DNA from: Acidimicrobiaceae bacterium
Lineage (GTDB): Bacteria > Actinomycetota > Acidimicrobiia > Acidimicrobiales > Aldehydirespiratoraceae
Direction: 5' to 3'
Assembly: GCA_002694825.1 (NCBI GenBank)
Contig: NZNH01000050.1
Location: 1-36,612, forward strand
DNA: 36,612 nucleotides
A program made the position numbers and the translations under genes. The notes beneath the pieces are model-generated. The model had not been told where the DNA came from. It saw only the letters and a list, made by a program, of their open reading frames with translations, and made no database searches. Below, piece after piece: positions 7,251 to 15,641 of this stretch (positions are counted from its first letter, which is position 1; each line of letters opens with the position of its first letter).

Positions 7251-10094
7251 TCAGTCGTCGAGCAGGTAGGCGCTGGGGTTCGGCTTGAGCGGACGGGCGT
7301 ACCAGAGCGGGCGACGCAGACCGGAATCGTTGGTACCGGCCGGGCGGGCCTTGCTCATCCAGTCGAGGTAGGCCTCACGAGACTTCGCCGTGTCAACCAC
7401 GACGTCGCCGTACTCGTCGCCGGGCTGAGCCGGCGTGACATGCACCCGCTGATGCCAGCACTGCATGCCCGAGATCGGGTCGGGCTGCACACAGAACGTC
7501 GCGTTCTGATGCACACCGGTGTCCTTCCACCAGATGCGGGACGTGTCGTCATCGTCGGAGTCGTAGGCCTCGATACCCTGCTCGCGCTTGAGCTTCCACG
7601 TGGTGCCACCCCCGTCGTTCTGCTGGGCGGTGATCGACGCCTTGCCGGCGCCCCATGAACGGGCCTTGTCGTCCTCGAGCCGCCAGCGGCCCATGTGATG
7701 TGAGGCAGCGACGACACCCGGTCGGATGCCCTCGGTGCGCCAGGCCTGGATCACGAAGTGGCCGATGCGGGTCGTGATCCGCACGAGGCCACTCTCCTCG
7801 ATCTCGAGCTTCTCGGCATCTTCCGGGTGAATCCACAACGGGTGCCGGTGGCTGATCTCGTTGAGCCACTTGGAGTTGGCCGAACGCGTATGGATCAGGG
7901 TCGGAATGCGGAAGGTCGGGAGCAGGATGCGTTCCGTACCCGCCATGTCGAGGTCTTCCCAGTGCACATGGCTCGGAATCCATTTCGGCGTGGCGTATTC
8001 GGGCCAGCCCCATTCCTTGAGGGTGGTCGAGAACAGTTCGAGCTTCTTCGACGGCGTCGGGAAGCCCTCCTTCGCCTCACCGTCGATCTCGACCGCGGGC
8101 GACCCGTCGCCGAGCGGGGCGAGCTTCAGGTCGGCGAGGGTCGACAGGTCGCCGTCCCACGAACCTGGGGTGCCGGCTTTGCGGTACACGCCATCGGCGT
8201 CGACCTCGCAACCGGCAAGGGCATCGGCCGAAACCGAGCGCTCGTAGGGCTCGTACGGATCCGTCGGCACGGCGAACGACGAGCGGTTGCGCATGTATTC
8301 GAGCGGGGTCTCCCCCACCTCGGCGGCCGCTTCGGCGAGGCCGGGGACCTCGTTCTCGAACATCTTGCCGTAGTACTCGTCGACACTGAGGGGCTTCTCG
8401 GCATCGTCGGGCGACTGGAACCACTCGCGGATGCCGAGCGAACCGTCAGGGTCAATCTTCCAGGAGAGATCGATCCAGAACTCGTTCTCCTCCCAGACCT
8501 CACCCGGGTTGTACTCGAACGTACGAGTGCCTTCGGGCAGGTCACCGCCGGCCTGGATCTCGGCGAAACGGCGGAAGGTGGGCTGGCGGAAGCTCACCCA
8601 GCGACCGGCATGGGTCTCATAGGAGGTGATGTCGTGCCGTTCGGCACCCACACCCATCGGCAGGACGTAGTCAGCGAACCACGACGTCTCGGACCAGGTC
8701 GGGGTGAGCGCCACGTGACACTTCACCTTCGTTTCGTCCTTCAACGCCTCCATCCAGGTGAAGCCGTCGGGATTGGTCCAGATCGGGTTGTAGACCCGGC
8801 TGAAGTAGACGTCGAGCGTGCCGCGGCCCTCGTTGAGGAAGTGCGGCAGCAGGATCGACATCTCGTGGTAAGCGAGCGGGAACTCCTTGGGCCACTCGAG
8901 GTGGTTCCACTCGTGGGTGTTCGGCGCGCCGATCGGGTCGTGCGGCTTGAACTTGTTCATGCCGTTGCCGGCGGTACCGCCCTTGGTGGCGACCGAACCG
9001 GTGAGCACGTTCAGGAAGAAGAGACAACGGGCGACCTGCCAACCGCCCATGTTGCCGGCGCCGGCGGCCCGCCAGTTGTGGCTGGCGAACTTCGTCGGGT
9101 TGGCGCCGATCACCGCTGCGATCTCGCGGATGGTGTCGGCGTCGATGCCGGTCTTTTGCTCGGCGGCCTGGGGGGTGTACTCGGCGTACTCCTCGAGCAG
9201 CGCGGCCCGAAGCTGCGAGAACTCGACCGGTTTCCCGGGGGCCCGCTCCTTCAGGTAGGTCTCCCAGTTGACCCACCGCTCGACGAACTCGGCGTTCCAC
9301 TCCTCGGATTCGATCAGCAGGCGAGCGATCGAGAGCAGAAGGAACGGCTCGGTGCCGGGCCACGTGGGCAGCCAGTAGTCGGCTTTGGCACCGGTGTTGG
9401 AGAGGCGCGGGTCGCAGGCGATGACCTTGGCACCGTTGGCCTGCGCCTCGATGATGCGCTGCGCGTGCGGGTTGAAGTAGTGCCCTGACTCGAGGTGGGA
9501 GGAGATCAAGAAGATCACCTTGGCGTTGGCGAAGTCGGAGCTGGGCCGGTCGTGACCCATCCAGCTCTGGTAGCCGATCCGGGCGTTGCTCGAGCAGATG
9601 TTGGTGTGGCTGTTGTGGCCGTCGACGCCCCACGCCTTGAGCACCCGGTCGGTGTACCCCTCTTCGCCGGGTCGACCGACGTGGTACATCACACCGTTCT
9701 TCCGGCCCTCGACGAAGGCGGTGCGGATCTTCTCGCCGACCTCGGTGAGCGCCTCCTCCCACGAGATGCGCTCCCACTGGCCGGAGCCGCGCTCACCGAC
9801 GCGGCGCAGCGGGAACATGACCCGCTCCGTGTCGTAGATCTGGTTGATCGTGGCAGGCCCCTTGGCGCAGTTGCGGCCGCGGCTGCCCGGATGATGCGGG
9901 TTGCCCTCGATCTTGCGGATTTCGCCGGTCTCTTTGTCGTGGTAGGCGACGAGCCCGCACCCGGCTTCACAGTTGAAGCAGGTGGTGGGCACGAGGGTGT
10001 AGTTCTTCTCGACCTTGTCGGGCCACGCCTTGGCGTCGAGTTCGGTCCAGTCGTGCCACTGCTCGGCCGGTGGGTACTTGTTGAGATCAGTCAT
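7251..10094 (-). CDS. SoeA-like molybdopterin oxidoreductase (probable cytoplasmic sulfite dehydrogenase catalytic subunit)
   Basis: This 947-residue protein is a bis-MGD molybdenum enzyme of the DMSO-reductase superfamily. The N-terminal [4Fe-4S] site is C39-x2-C42-x3-C46 with C76. The likely Mo ligand is C167 in HTNICSSNARIGY; the next residue is Ser rather than the His typical of formate dehydrogenases. The C-terminal molydop-binding domain includes RSANSKWLNEISHRHPLWIHPEDAE. There is no Tat signal, so it is cytoplasmic, as SoeA is. It lies 27 bp after the FeS/membrane subunit gene and next to a persulfide dioxygenase that makes sulfite, favouring sulfite oxidation to sulfate. Thiosulfate or polysulfide reductase-type activity remains possible. 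Confidence 0.72.
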   Translation of the reverse strand: MTDLNKYPPAEQWHDWTELDAKAWPDKVEKNYTLVPTTCFNCEAGCGLVAYHDKETGEIRKIEGNPHHPGSRGRNCAKGPATINQIYDTERVMFPLRRVGERGSGQWERISWEEALTEVGEKIRTAFVEGRKNGVMYHVGRPGEEGYTDRVLKAWGVDGHNSHTNICSSNARIGYQSWMGHDRPSSDFANAKVIFLISSHLESGHYFNPHAQRIIEAQANGAKVIACDPRLSNTGAKADYWLPTWPGTEPFLLLSIARLLIESEEWNAEFVERWVNWETYLKERAPGKPVEFSQLRAALLEEYAEYTPQAAEQKTGIDADTIREIAAVIGANPTKFASHNWRAAGAGNMGGWQVARCLFFLNVLTGSVATKGGTAGNGMNKFKPHDPIGAPNTHEWNHLEWPKEFPLAYHEMSILLPHFLNEGRGTLDVYFSRVYNPIWTNPDGFTWMEALKDETKVKCHVALTPTWSETSWFADYVLPMGVGAERHDITSYETHAGRWVSFRQPTFRRFAEIQAGGDLPEGTRTFEYNPGEVWEENEFWIDLSWKIDPDGSLGIREWFQSPDDAEKPLSVDEYYGKMFENEVPGLAEAAAEVGETPLEYMRNRSSFAVPTDPYEPYERSVSADALAGCEVDADGVYRKAGTPGSWDGDLSTLADLKLAPLGDGSPAVEIDGEAKEGFPTPSKKLELFSTTLKEWGWPEYATPKWIPSHVHWEDLDMAGTERILLPTFRIPTLIHTRSANSKWLNEISHRHPLWIHPEDAEKLEIEESGLVRITTRIGHFVIQAWRTEGIRPGVVAASHHMGRWRLEDDKARSWGAGKASITAQQNDGGGTTWKLKREQGIEAYDSDDDDTSRIWWKDTGVHQNATFCVQPDPISGMQCWHQRVHVTPAQPGDEYGDVVVDTAKSREAYLDWMSKARPAGTNDSGLRRPLWYARPLKPNPSAYLLDD

Positions 10095-10121
10095 CGGTTT
10101 CAGCTTTCGGCGAGCAGGCGA

Positions 10122-11696
10122 TCAGGAGAGAGGGACAGACTGGCCGGCCCGGACGAAGGCGTCCTCGTAGGCGAAGAGGCCGGCGACCGCGGCGATGCCG
10201 GCGGCGGCAAGCGGGGCGGGGCTCGAGATGTCGGTGGCGAGCACGAGGATCGCGATGGCGCCCGGCACGACCAGCCCGACCGTGATCCCACCGACCCAGA
10301 ACTGTCGGGCGTACCGGCCGTGGGTCATCGTCTCGACAGCGAGCTCGACATGGCGGCTCCCGTGACTGGCGAGTTCCATCCAGACGAAGGCGCCGGTGGC
10401 CACGACACCACCGAGCAACACCCACGCGATGGCGTTCTGCTCGGGCAGGTCCATGAACACATCGAGCACGGCGTAGGTGGCACCGCCGGCGGTGACGGCC
10501 TGGGCGAGCAGCACGGGCAGCAGCAGCGGGGTCTGCCACAGATCGCGGCCCTCACACTGGGCGAAGAGGTACGCGGTGTAGCCGGCCGTCCCGAGGGCGC
10601 CCAGTGCAGCAGGGACGGCGACGATCTCGATTAGGCCATCGTTCTCGGTGAGGCCACCGATCCACCACAGGCCGCACATCGCAGCGAAGAACATCAAGAC
10701 GTAGGCGCCCTTCACCAGCCACGAGTCGGTGTTGCCCCTGGTGAGCAGATAGTGGAATCGGGTCGGCTGCTTGAGGTCGGCGATCAACAACACGCCGGTG
10801 ATCCCGAGGAAGACACCGGCGACCATCGGCGGCACGACACCGACCGCGGCCTGCTCGGCAGCGTGCCCCAGCAACACGAGCAGCGCAGCGACCAGCATCA
10901 CGCCGGCCGCGATCGCTTTGGTGACCAGGTAGCCCGACACCTTTTCTTTCCACGTCATCATGTGCGTGGTGGTGTAGGCCGTGCGGGCGACGACACCGTC
11001 GAGATCGGCCGGCTTCTGACCGATCGAGACCGGAACCGTCGGGTGGTTCTTGTCGTGGGTGCCGGTGATCGTGTCGGCCCAGATCATGCCGTCGTTCGCG
11101 ATCGCGGTGCGGGTCGGGTCAAGCGATGCCTGGTCGGCGCCCCGGTAGTAGACCTTCGGCTTGGTGTTCTGTTCCGGGGCACGGACGGCGACGTCGTCCC
11201 GAGCGATGATCCTGGAGATCTCCGAGTTGGGGTCGTCGAGATCACCGATCTTGATCGCCTCGGTCGGACACACGATCTGACACGACGGCTCGAGGTTCAT
11301 CTCGATGCGGTGGTTGCACATGTTGCACTTGTGCGCCGTGTTGGTCTCGGGGTTGATGTACAGCGCGTCGTACGGGCAGGCGTTCATGCACGACTTGCAC
11401 CCGATGCAGTTGTCGTCCTGGAAGTCGACGACGCCGTTCTCGGCCCGATAGAGCGCCGAGGTCGGGCAGATCTTCATGCACGGCGCGTCGTCGCACTGGT
11501 TGCATCGCATCACCGAGAACTTGCGGGCGACGTCGGGGAACGTACCGGTCTCGATGTATTTCACCCAGGTGCGGTTCACCCCGAGGGGGACGTCGTGCTC
11601 GCTTTTGCAGGCGACGGTGCAGGCGTGACAGCCGATGCAACTGTCGCTGTCGAGGAGGAAACCCAGTCGTGTCACCCTCACAGTGTCGGTCGACAT
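10122..11696 (-). CDS. Fused FeS (SoeB/PsrB-like) and NrfD-type membrane (SoeC/PsrC-like) subunit
   Basis: This 524-residue protein joins two subunits that are usually separate. Residues 1-about 230 form a four-cluster ferredoxin of the DmsB/PsrB/SoeB type. The cysteine sets are CIGCHACTVAC, CNQCDDAPCMKIC, CIGCKSCMNAC, and CNMC with a later CQIVC. After a hydrophilic linker, residues about 260-524 hold eight hydrophobic helices of the NrfD/DmsC type that would exchange electrons with quinone. No Tat signal is present, so the FeS half faces the cytoplasm. The ATG at 11696 precedes VRVTRLGFLLDSDSC. Longer versions of the frame overlap the divergent LysR gene and were rejected. It is the first gene of the unit with the SoeA-like enzyme. 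Confidence 0.8.
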   Translation of the reverse strand: MSTDTVRVTRLGFLLDSDSCIGCHACTVACKSEHDVPLGVNRTWVKYIETGTFPDVARKFSVMRCNQCDDAPCMKICPTSALYRAENGVVDFQDDNCIGCKSCMNACPYDALYINPETNTAHKCNMCNHRIEMNLEPSCQIVCPTEAIKIGDLDDPNSEISRIIARDDVAVRAPEQNTKPKVYYRGADQASLDPTRTAIANDGMIWADTITGTHDKNHPTVPVSIGQKPADLDGVVARTAYTTTHMMTWKEKVSGYLVTKAIAAGVMLVAALLVLLGHAAEQAAVGVVPPMVAGVFLGITGVLLIADLKQPTRFHYLLTRGNTDSWLVKGAYVLMFFAAMCGLWWIGGLTENDGLIEIVAVPAALGALGTAGYTAYLFAQCEGRDLWQTPLLLPVLLAQAVTAGGATYAVLDVFMDLPEQNAIAWVLLGGVVATGAFVWMELASHGSRHVELAVETMTHGRYARQFWVGGITVGLVVPGAIAILVLATDISSPAPLAAAGIAAVAGLFAYEDAFVRAGQSVPLS

Positions 11697-11706
11697 CAGG
11701 TCCGGC

Positions 11707-11747
11707 GATAGAGGGTCGTGCTCTATCACGCCATAGGGTGTCTCTAT
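11707..11747. promoter_or_regulatory. LysR-type dyads between the molybdoenzyme operon and its regulator
   Basis: The 49-bp divergent gap holds two inverted repeats. GATAGAG-N7-CTCTATC (11707-11727) is perfect. ATAG-N7-CTAT (11733-11747) fits the T-N11-A rule of LysR boxes and covers the LysR start codon. This suggests autoregulation plus control of the divergent operon. A TAGGGT hexamer (11734-11739) six bases before the LysR ATG is its probable -10. Confidence 0.65.
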
Positions 11748-12642
11748 GCCTTTGCCGGCGTCGTTCCCCGAACTCGCATCGCTCGACCTCTTCGTTTCGG
11801 TGGTCGAGCTCGGCAGTGTGTCGCGGGCGGCGGCCGCCCATGGGGTCAGCCAACCGTCGGCGAGCAGCCGAATCAAGCATCTCGAACGCCAGCTCGGGAT
11901 GCGACTCCTCGACCGAGGACCCAGCGGATCGCTCCCGACCGACGCCGGGGTGGTCGTCGCCGGCTGGGCCGAGACGATCCTGCGCGCCGCCCATGAGCTC
12001 GAGGCCGGCCTCTCCGCCTTCCAGGCCGCCCAGGCGGGACGTCTCCGGATCGTCGCCAGCTTCACGATCGCCGAGTACCTCCTCCCCCAATGGCTCGACC
12101 GTTTCTCACGCGATCACCCCCGGGATTCGATCGCTCTCGAAGTGGCGAACTCCACCACCGTGATCGACCGGCTCCGCCACGGCGCCGCAGACCTCGGCTT
12201 CATCGAGACCCCGTCGGAGCTCGACGGCCTCGATGAGGCCATCGTCGGCCACGACGAACTCGTCACCGTTGTCGCACCCAGCCATCCGTGGGCGACACCT
12301 CGCACGGTGCCGGTCGAGGCCCTCGCCGCCACCCCACTGGTGATGCGCGAGGCGGGCTCCGGCACCCGAGCTGCACTAGCGGCGGCCTTGCGGGATCTCG
12401 GCCTCGGCGAACCGAGCGCCGTGCTGGAACTCGGCTCGACATCAGCCGTTCGGGCCGCCGTCGTTCACGGCAACTCCCCCACCGTGATCAGCCGGCTTGC
12501 GGTCGCTGCGGAGGTCGCCGCCGGACAACTGGTGGAGGTCGACGTGCCTGGCCTGTCGGTCGCCCGTCAACTCCGGGCCGTGTGGCCGGCGGGCACGGCG
12601 CTGCCGTCACTCGCCCGCGAACTTCTTGACGACATCCGGTGA
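11746..12642 (+). CDS. LysR-family transcriptional regulator (CysL/YeiE-like)
   Basis: This 298-residue protein has an N-terminal winged helix-turn-helix (about 10-68, with VSRAAAAHGVSQPSASSRIKHLERQLGMRLLDR) and a LysR substrate-binding domain from about 90. The effector-domain opening, RLRIVASFTIAEYLLPQWLDRF, followed by VANSTTVIDRL and ADLGFIE, resembles CysL/YeiE/CbbR-type regulators. CysL and YeiE act on sulfite-related genes. It is divergently transcribed from the SoeBC/SoeA-like operon across a gap with two dyads, the usual layout for a LysR activator and its target. The start has TAGGGT six bases upstream and no Shine-Dalgarno, suggesting a leaderless mRNA. The effector (perhaps sulfite) is inferred. 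Confidence 0.85.
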   Translation: MPLPASFPELASLDLFVSVVELGSVSRAAAAHGVSQPSASSRIKHLERQLGMRLLDRGPSGSLPTDAGVVVAGWAETILRAAHELEAGLSAFQAAQAGRLRIVASFTIAEYLLPQWLDRFSRDHPRDSIALEVANSTTVIDRLRHGAADLGFIETPSELDGLDEAIVGHDELVTVVAPSHPWATPRTVPVEALAATPLVMREAGSGTRAALAAALRDLGLGEPSAVLELGSTSAVRAAVVHGNSPTVISRLAVAAEVAAGQLVEVDVPGLSVARQLRAVWPAGTALPSLARELLDDIR

Positions 12643-12687
12643 CCGCCCTGCTTGCTTGCACGCCGGGCCACCCGCGAGGCTGCTTCC

Positions 12688-13722
12688 GTGAGTGAACCGA
12701 CCACCCGAGGACTCGACCCTGCCTGGGTCGCCGATCAGATCGGTGCCGAGCGCGCCACGTTCGACGGCTTCATCGGCACCGGCCAGATCGGGCGTAACGC
12801 CCGGTTCTCGATCACCGGCCACGAGGCGACCTCGGTCGTGGTGAAGGTGCCCGCCGACGATCCGGGTGTCCGTCAGATCGGCTTCGATCAGGGGCTCTAC
12901 CCCAAGGAGTGCCTCTTCTACCGTGAGATCGTCGACCTCGTCGAGGTTCGCACACCGCGCCCGCTGGCCGTCGACATCGATCCGGCAGCGGTCGACTTCG
13001 CGCTCGTCCTTGAGGACATGGCCCAGTCGGAGGCAGGCGACCAGTTCACCGAGGCGACCGACGACGAACTCTCGCTCGCCGTCGAGCAGGCCGCCCGGTT
13101 GCACGGGCCAACGTGGGGGGCCGAACACGCCGCCCTGCAGGATCTCCGTGGTGGCGACGACGGCCGGACGGCAATGGCAGGAATCCTCGAGATGTTCCTT
13201 CCGATGTGTCTCGATCGCCTCGACGGTCGCCTCGACGACGACACCATCCCGGTCCTGCACCGTTTCGTCGAGCTCGCCTCGCTCTGGCTCCACCGCGAGA
13301 TCGCGACCGAAGGGCTCGTCCACGCCGACTTCCGGCCCGACAACTTCCTCTTCGGTCGTACCGACGACGCCCCACCACTCGCCGTCGTCGACTGGCAGAC
13401 CCTGACCATCGGCGCCTCAGTCTCCGACGTCGCCTACCTACTTGGCGCCGCCATCGACCCAGCTCGTCGCCGTGAGGTCGAGCACGATCAGCTCGCCACC
13501 TACCGCGACCTGCTCGCCGGTTACGGTGTCGAGTACGACGCCGAGACCTGCTGGAACGAGTACGCGCTCGCGTCGCTGCACGGCATCGTCGTCGGGATCA
13601 CGGCGACGATCATGGCCACCGAGACCGAACGCGGGAACAACCTGTTCGCGTTGATGCTCAACCGGCACGCACGACACGCCATCGATGTCGACGCACTCGA
13701 CCGTCTGGCGGCCCTCGCCTGA
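12688..13722 (+). CDS. Aminoglycoside-phosphotransferase/ecdysteroid-kinase-like protein
   Basis: This 344-residue protein has the kinase fold of the APH / EcKL / choline-kinase superfamily. K53 (VVVKVP) is in the N-lobe, the Brenner motif is H212-A-D214-x4-N219 (VHADFRPDNF), and D235 (VVDWQ) is in the DFG-equivalent position. These residues indicate active ATP-dependent phosphorylation of a small hydroxylated molecule, which cannot be named. The GTG at 12688 was chosen because an upstream TTG (12652) would add a basic stretch outside the fold. GAGGCT six bases before it resembles a leaderless -10. Its stop is 1 bp from the stop of the convergent LLM gene. It does not imply antibiotic resistance. 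Confidence 0.82.
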   Translation: MSEPTTRGLDPAWVADQIGAERATFDGFIGTGQIGRNARFSITGHEATSVVVKVPADDPGVRQIGFDQGLYPKECLFYREIVDLVEVRTPRPLAVDIDPAAVDFALVLEDMAQSEAGDQFTEATDDELSLAVEQAARLHGPTWGAEHAALQDLRGGDDGRTAMAGILEMFLPMCLDRLDGRLDDDTIPVLHRFVELASLWLHREIATEGLVHADFRPDNFLFGRTDDAPPLAVVDWQTLTIGASVSDVAYLLGAAIDPARRREVEHDQLATYRDLLAGYGVEYDAETCWNEYALASLHGIVVGITATIMATETERGNNLFALMLNRHARHAIDVDALDRLAALA

Positions 13723-13723
13723 A

Positions 13724-14635
13724 TCACCGCCGAAGGCGCGCTGCGACTTCGGCGATCACCTCGAGCTCGGTCTCGGGATCCGGGCCGCACGCCTTGAGGC
13801 TCAGCGTCTTGGCTCCGGCTTCGACGAAGGGTTCGAGAAAGGCGACGATGTCGTCGGCGGTGCCGACCGGCGTGTACTTCTCGAACGGCTCAAACGGCAT
13901 GCCGTAGAACCGCTGCATCCCGGCGGCGACGTGGGCGCGGCCCTCGACTGCGTCGTCGCCGACTCCGGCCCAGATCTGGAGGCCGTGATGCCAGTCGACA
14001 TCTCGATCGATGCCGATCTGCTCGACGAGCGCCGTGCCCTCGGCGAAGCGACGGGGTGAGCACCACGCCGCCAACCAGCCATCACCGAGCCGACCGGCGC
14101 GATCGAGGGCGGCGTTGCTGCGCCCACCTACGACGAACGGAATGCGTTGGCGCGGGATCGGGCGGATCCGTGCCTGTTCGAAGGAGAAAAACTTGCCGTC
14201 GCCGTCGACCGTCTCGCCGTCGAGGAGCCGACGAACGATGTCGAGTTCGACATCGGTGCGACGGCCGCGGGTTGCCGGGTCGACCTCACAGACCTCGAAC
14301 TCGTGTCGGTCCTCCCCGCCGACACCCACACCGATCGATACCCGGCCCGGGGCGTACTCGGCGAGCGTGGCGATCTGGCGGGCAGCCACCAGTGGGTGGC
14401 GAAGCGCCAAGAGCATCACGCCCAGGTGGAGACCCAGGCGGGGCTCCAATGCGCCCAGCGCAGCGAGCCGGACCGGACCGTCGATCCCGCTGCCGTCGAC
14501 AAAACTGACGTGATCCGCCGTGAAGACATGATCGATGCCAGCGTCGGCGATCGCGGCAAGGGCGGCCCGCTGGGCATCCGGATCGAACCGGCCGAGATCG
14601 TCCGGCGCGCTGAGGCCGATCTGCAGGTCGCTCAT
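13724..14635 (-). CDS. LLM-class (luciferase-like, probably F420-dependent) oxidoreductase
   Basis: This 303-residue protein has the TIM-barrel pattern of luciferase-like monooxygenases. It starts MSDLQIGLSAPDD and has AIADAGIDHVFTADHVSF and RHPLVAARQIATLAEYAPGRVSIGVGVGGEDRHEFEV. The C-terminal part (VGTADDIVAFLEPFVEAGAKTLSL) is typical of actinobacterial F420-dependent members. Reduced F420 or FMN is the expected cofactor; the substrate is unknown. The ATG at 14635 overlaps the stop of the upstream DUF1330 gene by 4 bp (ATGA), so the two are translationally coupled. The frame extends further upstream, but that part reads through the DUF1330 gene. Confidence 0.87.
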   Translation of the reverse strand: MSDLQIGLSAPDDLGRFDPDAQRAALAAIADAGIDHVFTADHVSFVDGSGIDGPVRLAALGALEPRLGLHLGVMLLALRHPLVAARQIATLAEYAPGRVSIGVGVGGEDRHEFEVCEVDPATRGRRTDVELDIVRRLLDGETVDGDGKFFSFEQARIRPIPRQRIPFVVGGRSNAALDRAGRLGDGWLAAWCSPRRFAEGTALVEQIGIDRDVDWHHGLQIWAGVGDDAVEGRAHVAAGMQRFYGMPFEPFEKYTPVGTADDIVAFLEPFVEAGAKTLSLKACGPDPETELEVIAEVAARLRR

Positions 14636-15051
14636 CCGAACGGATTGCTGACGGTCTCGATGTTGAGTTGGCCGGCGAGCCCGGCGGCGCGATGCACGGC
14701 CGCCTCGTTCCACTCCGGCGATGTCGACATCGCCCACAGCGCCGCACGATTCGGGTACTTCACGATGGCGACCTCGTCCCAGAGTTCCTCGACCTGACCG
14801 AGCGAGAGGAAGGTGACGTCGCCGACGAAGATCACCTCACCGTCGTACTCCCGGATGATCTGGCTTACGGCCTGGCCGTAGAGGCCGTACGCCTCGCGCC
14901 CGCTGAGTTCGGTCTCGCGTCCGTCCACGTACTCGGCGCGCTCCTTGAACTTCAAGAGGTTGACCATGAAGATCGGCCCCTCGGGCCCCTCGGCCATCAT
15001 CTCGGTGATGCGGTCGGGATCGGTCGGCAGGACCTCGTTGATGACGTCCAT
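14632..15051 (-). CDS. DUF1330 family protein
   Basis: This 139-residue protein has the ferredoxin-like alpha/beta pattern of DUF1330 proteins. GPIFMVNLLKFKERAEY opens the domain, with YGQAVSQIIREYDGEVIFVGDV and EVAIVKYPNRAALWAMSTSPEW (dimeric alpha-beta barrel fold). No biochemical role is established for the family; members often sit next to oxidoreductases, as here. The ATG at 15051 matches the family start. It lies 17 bp after the isochorismatase-like gene and overlaps the LLM oxidoreductase by 4 bp, making a three-gene unit. Confidence 0.82.
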   Translation of the reverse strand: MDVINEVLPTDPDRITEMMAEGPEGPIFMVNLLKFKERAEYVDGRETELSGREAYGLYGQAVSQIIREYDGEVIFVGDVTFLSLGQVEELWDEVAIVKYPNRAALWAMSTSPEWNEAAVHRAAGLAGQLNIETVSNPFG

Positions 15052-15068
15052 CGTATGCTCCTCGTGGG

Positions 15069-15620
15069 TCAACCGAAGGCGGCGTCGGCGGTGGGCACGG
15101 TGCCCGTCTCCCGACCTTCCACCGCGTGCAGGCTCCACATCAAGTTCGCGTGCGAGATCACCGAAGCAGGATCGGTGCCGCCCCACTCGCTGAGGTCCTC
15201 GGTGGTGTGGGCGTCGCTGACGAGGACGGCGCCGTAGCCGCGGGCGACCGCTCCATGAAGGGTCGATGTGATGCAGGCATCGGTCTGCGCGCCAGCGACC
15301 ACCAACGACCCGACATCAAGCCCGGCGAGTACGGCATCGAGTTCGGTGGCCTCGAAGGCGTCGCCGTAGGTCTTGTGCACGACCGGTTCGGTGTCGGCGA
15401 CCGCAAGCTCGGGAACGAGCTGCCAGGCCGCAGAGCCGTGTTCGAGCTCGTCGTCGCCGTGCATGACCCACACGACCGGCGTATTGGCAGCACGCGCCCG
15501 ATCCACAAGCGTCGAGATGTTGGCGACGACCTCGTTGCGGCGAATCGATGGCTCCATCACCCCGACCTGCACATCGACGATGAGCAGAGCGGTTCCCGGT
15601 CGGTCGGTGGGGATCGTCAT
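15069..15620 (-). CDS. Isochorismatase-family cysteine hydrolase
   Basis: This 183-residue protein has the fold and catalytic triad of the isochorismatase-like / nicotinamidase superfamily: D16 (LIVDVQ), K83 (VVHKTYGDAF) and C116 (GAQTDACITST), with the usual cis-peptide region GAQTD before the cysteine. It would hydrolyse an amide or related bond in a small molecule; the substrate is unresolved. The ATG is preceded six bases upstream by TAGGAT (15627-15632 on the complement) with no Shine-Dalgarno, indicating a leaderless promoter in the 21-bp gap after the GntR gene. It heads the hydrolase, DUF1330, LLM unit. Confidence 0.88.
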   Translation of the reverse strand: MTIPTDRPGTALLIVDVQVGVMEPSIRRNEVVANISTLVDRARAANTPVVWVMHGDDELEHGSAAWQLVPELAVADTEPVVHKTYGDAFEATELDAVLAGLDVGSLVVAGAQTDACITSTLHGAVARGYGAVLVSDAHTTEDLSEWGGTDPASVISHANLMWSLHAVEGRETGTVPTADAAFG

Positions 15621-15626
15621 GGCGGG

Positions 15627-15632
15627 ATCCTA
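15627..15632 (-). promoter_or_regulatory. Leaderless -10 of the isochorismatase-like operon
   Basis: Minus strand TAGGAT, then exactly 6 bp (CCCGCC), then ATG at 15620. It lies in the short gap after the GntR stop and gives the operon its own promoter. Confidence 0.55.
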
Positions 15633-15641
15633 CGAGGGCGG

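Noticed and set aside
7758-9488. 576-codon plus-strand frame
   Set aside because: It is antisense to the molybdoenzyme gene, has no start signal and shows the Val/Arg/Gly-rich look of a high-GC shadow frame.
7251-10094. Formate dehydrogenase assignment for the molybdoenzyme
   Set aside because: The residue after the putative Mo ligand is Ser, not the His usual in formate dehydrogenases, and the neighbours are sulfur genes. It is not fully excluded.
11697-12065. Upstream extension of the fused FeS/NrfD protein to 12065
   Set aside because: It would overlap the LysR coding sequence and the dyads. The family N-terminus begins at 11696.
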